Below, in pieces: positions 40,064 to 64,000 of a stretch of DNA of 64,000 nucleotides; position 1 is the stretch's first letter; each line of letters starts with the position of its first letter. Origin of the DNA: Heliocidaris tuberculata (taxonomy: Eukaryota; Echinodermata; Echinoidea; Camarodonta; Echinometridae); NCBI GenBank assembly GCA_025618425.1, contig CM046852.1:4605816-4669815 (forward strand). Reading direction: 5' to 3'. The translations under genes and the position numbers were made by a program. The notes under the pieces were generated by a model that saw only the letters and a list, made by a program, of their open reading frames with translations, had not been told where the DNA came from and did not search any database.

Positions 40064-42647
40064 TAAGGCCATTGTAGTTGGGAGACGGTGTAAAAGAGAG
40101 TTATACCATCTTCCTTTTCATCCTCCCTCCTATTCTCCATCTCTTTTCTTATTTTTCTCTTATTTTGTCTCTTTTCCCTCTCTTTTTTTTCTCTCCATTC
40201 GATGAGGGGGGGGGGGGGGGGGGAGGCCGAGGAACGTGCCTCTGTTAACTTATAATTTTTGCTAGAGTATTACCAGGGGCGTATCCAGGGTTCCGAAAAA
40301 ATGGGCACACTTTCAAAAAGACAACCAAAAAAAAAAAAGAAAAAGAAAGGTTATCATATTTTCAGGTACCTTAATTGGTCAAAATTTGTGAAAGGTAGTA
40401 CAAAACACAATAAAGGGGCATTTTTGTGTGTGAATGCTTTATTAAGGAATGCCTGGATGGCTTTTGAAAAGGGGCACTGGCCGGCTACATAGTTGTATGT
40501 CCTATATACCTTTATGGGAGAAAATAGTATCACTTGTTGTTTGCTAGCCTTATTGTTCACTCGATATTCATAACGTTTTGGATTGATTTTGCTCATAGCC
40601 CTAAAGTATTCAACGGCAGGGACATTTCTATAAACGATGCAGGTCCAAGGCTTGCTCGCAATGTTATTTTAGCGTGTTCAAACATTTATTTACCGGGCAC
40701 CTTTAAAACACACACCACTACTTGGGGACAGATGTTACCCATTTCCCGAGCAACCAATTGATACCGCCAAAGGCCCCCTCGGAAATTAGACCTATCCACT
40801 TCACTTGCTGCGTCGTACCACCAAAAAGAAACGTTTTCATTCTTGATTTCACCGAAAGAGTTCAAAAAGCAATGCCTCATATCTTCTAGCATTTCTTAAA
40901 TTCAATTAATCAATTCGGTTTCCTTGATCGATTTTGTCTCACCGAAAGGCGATAGCTTTTTCCATTCTTTTCTTTCTTCTAAGTTTAAATTTTCTTTTTC
41001 ATTGCATTTTGGGTGTTTTGGTGAGGTAACGATGAAATAAAAAAGCAACCGTTGTAAGCGGAATGAAAGCAACAAACAGTATGCTATTTAGTCAAAGTAA
41101 TAAAGGATGACGAATTGGTAAAAAAAGTGGATACTATAACGAAAGGGGGAATTAAATAAGCTTTTTTTTTAATGAGGGGGGGGGGGTGGGATGTTATGAA
41201 AACAATGAAAGCAGCGCAAATCCATACTTTCAAATAGAGGAGGTGCCAGACAAACCATGTACGTGCATGCTTTGATAGTCCTCAGTAAGATAGGAAAAAG
41301 GAAGAAATAGAGAGAGAGAGAGAGAGAGGAGGGGGGGGGGGGGGAGGCGGAGAGAGGGCTTACGTTTTACAAAGACCAGCAACTTAGAATAAGTAGACAA
41401 ACAGACAAACAAATTAACGATCGAACGAACAATAGCGGTAGGTAAACTTATACCGTCGCATGAAGCAAACAAAAATGCTTCCAAACAATATATTACATAT
41501 GAAAAATCCCTTACCTGTACTAGTTTTCTAAAACTAGTAGAGGTTCTGTGCTCTTTTGGAAAAGTCTCCGGACTGTGAAGTACATGGTATGGGAGTTCGA
41601 ATCCCGGCCACATCACTAACGTCCTTTAATTGTTAAGACATCAATCAACATTTGCCACGCTCGGCCCAGGTGAGGTAAATGGGTACCTGGCAGGAATCAA
41701 TTCCTTAGAATCCTGTCTGTAAAATTTTGTTAAATAACAAATGTGGAATTCTACAGAAATTGCATTTTATTTTAAAATACTGTTTGTTTGTGGCGATGAC
41801 GCTGACTCAGTGGGCTAGTAAATGCCATGATTTAAGTATTTTCTTTAAGCAAAAATAACAAATAAACAAAAAAATATTCTAAATCTTCTAACATTCCAAC
41901 AACTGACGTAATTCAAAATTGATATGTTATGCTATTCGTGGAGAAGACACACATTTAAAGCTCTGAAATAAGATACAAACTTGTATTAGATTAACTCATA
42001 TGGCATTTTAAAAATGTAATTACAAATATTCCTATGTTGATTTGTGCAGATACATCAAGAAGACAAATCACCAACAGAAATAGATGAGGTTAGATGCGTT
42101 TCATTCTATCTACGTGATCGTTTTGTTACCATTATTTTCTTTTATCATTTTGTTATATTTTTATTACGTTTAGTTGTTTCATTTCTTATTTTACTTCTTT
42201 TTATTTTTCGCTTTCTCTTCCTCTTCCTGCTCGACCTTTGGACGTATTTGTCTTCATTATTTTAAAAGATTTCCCCCCATAAATTTAAGGATTTGACGTT
42301 ATATACCACTTAATTCGGGGTCTGATGTCAGCCCTTAGTAATGCAGACAACATTGATCCCAACCTTTATTTGACTTTTAGCACTTAATATAGATGTAACC
42401 TAGAATAATTCTCGCAATCAAGAATAGTAAATGGAAGTAGGTCGGTGGCCTAATTTCTCTTTTAAGCAGCGTTGTATGTCTGAGAGTGACATTAGTTTGT
42501 GATATATGATGACATTTCTGTTTCATATTTTTAGGGGCTACCGGAAGATTGTGATTTAAACATTGCAAGATGTATCGTAAGGGTTAGTGACGCTGGTGAA
42601 ACGTGTTCACAGAATCTTGGTCTCATAATCACCCTCCTCTCCCCCCT

Positions 42648-42649
<2 letters not shown>
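40064..42649. other. Intergenic; G-runs and a SINE
   Basis: G-runs at 40206-40223, 41177 and 41330-41345 next to GA tracts, GGGGCGTATCC near 40275 (repeat-like), and SINE copy 3. No gene. Confidence 0.55.
41540..41720 (+). mobile_element. tRNA-derived SINE (copy 3)
   Basis: B box AGTTCGAATCC at 41594-41604, then TCACTAACGTCC, CATTTGCCACGCTC and AGGTGAGGTAAATGGGTACC, matching the body of the other copies. Confidence 0.65.
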
Positions 42650-42693
<44 letters not shown>

Positions 42694-42900
42694 TCTCCTC
42701 TCCCCTTCCTCTCTTTCTCTCCTTTCTCTTCTTTCTCTCTTTCTCTCCCTTTCTTTCTCTCTCTCTTTTTCTCTCTCTTTTTCTCTCTCTCTTTCTCTCT
42801 CTCCCCCTCCCCTCTCTCTCTCTTTCTCTCTCTTCTCCTCTTACCCTCTCTTCTCCTCTCCCCTCCCTCTCTTTCTCCCCTCTCTCTGTGGCTATTTCTC
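42650..42900. repeat. (TC)n-rich pyrimidine tract
   Basis: 250 bases almost entirely of C and T, starting with pure CT units. Confidence 0.9.
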
Positions 42901-42938
42901 TCCCTACATATTTCTAAATTTTTCAATTTGTCTCTTTT

Positions 42939-44075
42939 TATTTGATTGATTTGATTGATTTATTTATCTTTATGATCCTTTTTTTCTTCAAACATATTTT
43001 ACAAACTGAATTACAACATAATAAACAAATATTAATACATTATCAAATAGAGTAATTGCATTGTATAATTAACGTAAATGAATCATAAAGAAGGATTGTC
43101 ACATAAGCAAAGCTTGATGGAGTGACAATCATATACAAAAAAAAGGGAAATACTAAAGAAAAGGGGATATTAAAAAAAGAAAAGGAAAAGATTAAAAAAA
43201 AAAAAAAAGACTTTTCGTTGTATTCAAAGTAATAGAAGTCAATTAAGGATGGGGATGAGATGAGATGTATGGAGGAAGAAAATATAAAAAGAAGAGGATG
43301 GTAAGTAGAAAAGCGGACTGTGTTGAAGAGATATTAGAGAGAGAGAGAAAAAAAAAAAAAGGAGAAGGGGAGGATGAAGAAAGAAAGAGGGAGAAAGAGG
43401 AGAAAAGAAGATGTAATATGTCATTTACGCCCAGAGTCATCATACTGTTTGACGAGGTACTTTTTGGCGGCTGCCTTGAAAGAATAGAGAGTAGTGTGTG
43501 ACTTGACTGCATCTGGTAGTGAATTCCATATATCGGGACCGGTATGTCTAATAGATTTGTGTGCTAACAAAGTTTTAGGATTATTTAAGTGGTAATTATT
43601 AGCGTAACGGGTTGGGTATGAGTGAATACTTCTGTTGAGCATAAACATATCGCTAAGTGGAGATGGAACTTGATGTATAGAGACTTTAAACATAAGTAGG
43701 GCTATTTGGAGTGTATTTATGTCAGAGACTTTAAGGGTGTTGAGTTTATGGAATAACGGGTCGGAGTTCGCTCTGTAGTGTGAGCCCGTGCATATACGTA
43801 GTGCTTTCTTTTGCAGTAAAAGTATTGTATTAATCTTGTATTTGGCAGTATTTGCCCAAATCATGTTGCAATATGATATGTGGGGGAGAATTAATGTGTT
43901 ATAAAGCATAAAGAGTATATTATTTGGTAGAATGTATTTAAGTTTGAATAGAATGCCGACAGCTCGTGATATGGTGGTGTTGATATTGTTTATGTGATGT
44001 ATCCAACTTAGGTTTTCATCAATAGTCACTCCAAGAAACTTTGACTTTGTTTCTTTAGATATATGTATTCCCTTA
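42939..44075 (-). mobile_element. Non-LTR retrotransposon 3' portion, antisense, 5'-truncated
   Basis: The reverse strand 44029-43421 encodes about 202 residues starting FLGVTIDENLSW, with HISYCNMIW, LLQKKALRIC and GPDIWNSLPDAVK. These are hallmarks of the reverse-transcriptase C-terminus in Jockey/CR1-type elements. The frame ends at 43421, followed by an A- and GA-rich 3' region and an AATC-type tandem at 42939-42962 that may be the element tail. Confidence 0.8.
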
Positions 44076-44439
44076 TTTCCCTATTTGTCTTTTTTACGTT
44101 CTACCCCCTTCCTATCTATTTATTTATGTCTTTTTTTTTCTTTCTCATCGTCTCTGTCTTTGCCTCTATTATTCCCCCCCCCCAATTCTCTCTAACTTTA
44201 TTCTTCTCCCCCTCCCTCTCTCTCTCGTTATCTCTAGATTTTTTTCTCTACATATCTCTCTATTTGTCTCTCTTTCTCTCTTTCTCTCTTTCTCTTTTTA
44301 TTCTCGGTTCCTCCCGTATTTCCCACTTCTCTTTTTATTTTCAATCCTCTCACTCTCTCTATTATGTCTTTCTCTCTTTCTCACACTCTCTGATTTTTTT
44401 TTTTTTTTGCTTTTATTTATTCACACTCTCTCTGTCTCT

Positions 44440-45090
44440 CTTGTCTCGTTCTGTCTCTGTCTGTCTCTGTCTGCCTCTGTCTGTCTGTCCGTCTGTCTCT
44501 GCCTCCTTCTCTCTCTCTCCCTCTCTCTGTCTTTGTGTCTCTGTCTGTCTGCCTGTCTTTGTCTTTGTCTGTCTCTGTCTGTCTGTCTGGCGGTCTGTCT
44601 CTCTGTCTCTCTCTGTCTTTGTCTGTCTCTGTCTCTGTCTCTCTCTGTCTCTCTCTGTCTGTCCCTCTCTCTGTCTTTGTGTCTCTGTCTGTGTCTTTGT
44701 CTGTCTTTGTCTGTCTCTGTCTGTCTGTCTGGCGGTCTGTCTCTCTGTCTCTCTCTGTCTTTGTCTGTCTCTGTCTCTGTCTCTCTCTGTCTCTCTCTGT
44801 CTGTCCCTCTCTCTGTCTTTGTGTCTCTGTCTGTGTCTTTGTCTGTCTTTGTCTGTCTCTGTCTGTCTGTCTGGCGGTCTGTCTCTCTGTCTCTCTCTGT
44901 CTTTGTCTGTCTCTGTCTCTGTCTCTCTCTGTCTCTCTCTGTCTGTCCCTCTCTCTGTCTTTGTGTCTCTGTCTGTGTCTTTGTCTGTCTTTGTCTGTCT
45001 CTGTCTGTCTGTCTGACGGTCTGTCTCTCTGTCTCTCTCTGTCTTTGTCTGTCTCTGTCTGTCTGTCTGTCTCTCTCTTTCTCCTCTTCT
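44440..45090. repeat. 142-bp-period CTGT-rich minisatellite
   Basis: The marker GGCGGTCTG (GACGG in the last copy) occurs at 44589, 44731, 44873 and 45015, an exact 142-base spacing. Units look almost identical. 142 is not a multiple of three, and all three frames stay open, so this is not coding. A wider pyrimidine tract surrounds it (about 44150-45160). Confidence 0.85.
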
Positions 45091-45160
45091 CTCCCTCTCT
45101 CACACACACACACTCTCTCTCTCTCTCTCTCCCTCTCTTTCTCTCTCATCCTCATCGCCT

Positions 45161-45724
45161 CCTATCCACCTTTTTTGTTCACTATCTTCCTCCTCACTAT
45201 CAGCTGTTTATTCCTCCCTATTACATAATACCATACAGTATGATTATACAACTACGTTTACCGAGCGGACCTTGGAAGTATATATATTGTGTATTAGTTA
45301 AAAATCAGTGCATGTATTTCGCGGAATCTCAAATCATTACCATTGGTGAAGCCATTACTTTGAAGTTTGCTTAGAATTATGGATAAACCTATTAAAAGAT
45401 TACACAATAATATTCTATTTATCAAATACAGCTTTTAAAATTCAATGTCAATGTTTTGGGGGCAACATGTCAAGAATCTCATTGAAAGACGATACTCAAA
45501 ATTTTCCGAGAATATTATTTTTAAAGAATCATTTCATCTTGGATAAATTTTGTGCCACTGGTTAAGTTAAAGTATATGTACGGTGTCGAAAGAGTCACGT
45601 GATTCTTCAAAGGTTCTTCGAAATGACCTTATTTTACCCCTAGAAAGAAACCCGTTGGGCTCTCTAATGATACAGACGGTTCAGTTTCTACATTCTAAAA
45701 AAAAACACAAAAAAAAAAAACCAC
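45161..45724. other. Distal 5' flank of the Endo16-like gene; nothing recognised
   Basis: AT-rich unique-looking DNA between the minisatellite and the GACTAG cluster. May still be regulatory, but no motif cluster stands out. Confidence 0.5.
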
Positions 45725-45950
45725 GTCTAGTCCTTTTTTTGACTAGATCGCCTGGTAACATTTGCTTAATCAGATTATTGTCGTTCTGTCTGTTCATTTT
45801 GACTATAGGATTCTGTTCATTTTGACTAGGATTCTGTTCACTTCAAACCCGAAGCTGGTAGTTTTGACTAGAATAGTGTAGGTGCCCGTGGGAATAGTTA
45901 TTCTAGTCAAATCTGACTAGATTCTATTCATATTTGACTAGATTGTGTTT
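45725..45950. promoter_or_regulatory. Cluster of GACTAG motifs upstream of the Endo16-like gene
   Basis: About seven copies of TTTGACTA(G) or its complement lie within 210 bases (near 45738, 45798, 45819, 45863, 45903, 45914, 45933), some in a short tandem with GGATTCTGTTCA. This could be a homotypic binding-site cluster or a decayed tandem repeat; I cannot name a factor. Confidence 0.35.
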
Positions 45951-46103
45951 AGAGTGTATATATTTCGTAAGAGATGAAATATGTAAAAAGCACCGCATTT
46001 TGATTTTAGGGTTAGTTTCTCTTCTCTACTTCAAAAAAAAAAATTATTATTATTCTTTACTGGGTACCTCGGTGATGTTTGTGGAATACTACCAAAAAAT
46101 GTC

Positions 46104-46674
46104 TTAAAGGAGAATGAAACCCTGGGAAAAATTAATTTTTAATGAAAAGAGAGGATAGAGAGAAGCAACTTAAAAAATGAGAAAGTTATGAAAATTTGAA
46201 AAGTCTTAATTCATTTTCTATGGCGATCCTCAAATTGGAAATGTTGCTTCAAAATGACAGGTTTAGTAGGACAACTTTCCATATGTTTTGTACACAAAAT
46301 TTCATATTTTCCCCATTATCTCTCAAGGTGCAGTTTGTCTCCTTCTTAGCTCAAGATATATCATGGGGAAATGTATTTGACACAACATATGTTGAGTTCA
46401 CAAAAGACAAGCATCATTTTTATAGATAATGGAGAAAATATGAAATTTTGTGTAGAAAACACATGGAGAGTTGTCCTACTCTACCTGTCAGCCTGTCACT
46501 TTAAAGCAACATTGCCAATTTGAGGATCGCCATAGAAAGTAAATTGAGACTTTTCAAACTTTCATAACTTTCACATTTCTTAACCGATTTTGATGGAACT
46601 TTTTTTTAATTACTTCTCTCTATCCTCTCTTTTTATTAAAATGGATTTTCCCCCAGGGTTTCATTCCCCTTTAA
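46104..46674. mobile_element. 571-bp foldback MITE in the Endo16 5' flank, TTAA-flanked
   Basis: TTAA at both ends, with inverted arms starting AGGAGAATGAAACC and ending GGTTTCATTCCCC. Each arm is roughly 260 bases, with blocks such as TATGGCGATCCTCAAATTGG and its complement. It is a second copy of the element at 5346-5932. No transposase is encoded. It lies 582 bases before the start codon. Confidence 0.8.
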
Positions 46675-47200
46675 CTTCAGTATGAAAATAGTGGAAACTG
46701 ATTTACATAACTTAGCTTCATGCATAGTATCATGTCAACTAATATAACATCGAATAAATGTGATATTCTTTTAGGGGTGGGGCTTTCCAAACTTCATTAT
46801 ATTAAATACGAGTTTTGACTAAGTGATTTTTTTTTAAATAAACAGCGTCTTTCTAAATAAACGTTGATTATTTCCTTGAAAAGCTCAATTCCCCGTTTAA
46901 ACAAACAAAATAGCATAAACCTGTATCATCGTATGTAACAAAGGCCTGTTTCCTCTTAAATCACGCGTACATTACCCCCTAATCAAACTAAGAACGTCGT
47001 AAAATTGTGACGCTGCAAAATATCGACCAAACAATGACTTTAGTGATTATCATCGAAGAGGATTAATTGATCAAACTATCAAGGAGTTAAATCACCTCAA
47101 AGTCATCGTGTTCCGAGGGTAAACTGTTTGAGTTTCGGCTCCTGTATATGATACCAAAGACAAAGGGGTGTAACTTTGCCCCCCTGAGAAGAGCGAAGAG
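46675..47200 (+). promoter_or_regulatory. Proximal cis-regulatory block of the Endo16-like gene
   Basis: About 530 bases of non-repetitive, mixed-composition DNA between a foldback element and the TATA-like box. Visible motifs: Otx-type GGATTA at 47060-47065; AACAAAG (TCF/Lef type) at 46937-46943; a CAAAG/CTTTG cluster at 47153-47178 in both orientations; C-runs (CCCCCT) near 46975 and 47179, of the kind bound by sea urchin GCF1. In Strongylocentrotus purpuratus the Endo16 promoter is a modular array whose proximal module contains an Otx site, so this block is its likely counterpart. Site assignments are motif matches only. Confidence 0.6.
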
Positions 47201-47207
47201 TTAAATA
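47201..47207 (+). promoter_or_regulatory. TATA-like box of the Endo16-like gene
   Basis: TTAAATA lies 55 bases before the start codon, which would put transcription start near 47,230 and give a 5' leader of only about 25-30 bases. No other TATA-like motif is closer. Placement is inferred; the start site is not visible from sequence. Confidence 0.5.
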
Positions 47208-47255
47208 GGGGTAGCTTGGCGGCGGACGAGTCATAACATTACTAAGTTTGAGAAG

Positions 47256-64000
<16,745 letters not shown>

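Noticed and set aside
44063..45374. Several long open frames of Ser/Leu/Cys/Val or Arg/Asp/Gln on both strands
   Set aside because: All three frames are open through a 142-bp minisatellite whose period is not a multiple of three; composition artefact.

Overview
This window looks like nuclear DNA of a sea urchin (echinoid). It is AT-rich, gene-poor and full of microsatellites, homopolymer runs, foldback DNA elements, tRNA-derived SINE copies and truncated non-LTR retrotransposons. One well-supported protein gene is present. It runs on the + strand from 47,256 past the right edge, and I identify it as a homologue of Endo16, the secreted endoderm protein of sea urchin embryos. The species cannot be fixed from the sequence alone.

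The gene has six exons that join in one open frame of about 1,744 codons, with no stop before base 64,000. Exon 1 encodes a signal peptide. Exons 2-4 encode a Reeler-like domain. Exon 5 encodes an acidic linker and the first CC motif. Exon 6 (at least 4.5 kb) encodes twelve more CC-X9/10-C motifs of the kind shared by Endo16, ECM1 and serum albumin. It also carries a Gln/Glu-rich segment, three furin-type basic sites, an RGD tripeptide and a long Glu/Ser/Gly/Gln repeat region built partly of a 339-bp higher-order repeat. The ensemble suggests a secreted, cleavable, calcium-binding adhesive matrix protein.

Upstream, 46,675-47,255 is a compact non-repetitive block with a TATA-like box, an Otx-type GGATTA and several CAAAG cores, and is the expected proximal control region. 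It is bounded on its left by a 571-bp foldback element (46,104-46,674), then a cluster of GACTAG motifs (45.73-45.95 kb) and a 142-bp-period CTGT-rich minisatellite (44.4-45.1 kb). Further out lies an antisense non-LTR retrotransposon fragment (43.4-44.1 kb).

From 1 to about 43 kb I see no convincing protein-coding gene. The content is many short foldback families, several with TTAA at both ends as in piggyBac-type insertion, some present in two copies in opposite orientation. There are also three copies of a tRNA-derived SINE, one more non-LTR fragment, a GC-rich island near 32.4-32.75 kb, diverged local duplications, and long simple-sequence tracts. Introns of the gene carry the same families, including an antisense L1/Tx1-like element in intron 2 that is itself interrupted by a perfect palindrome.

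All coordinates and motif counts were read by eye. Family names rest on recognised motifs, not on database searches.
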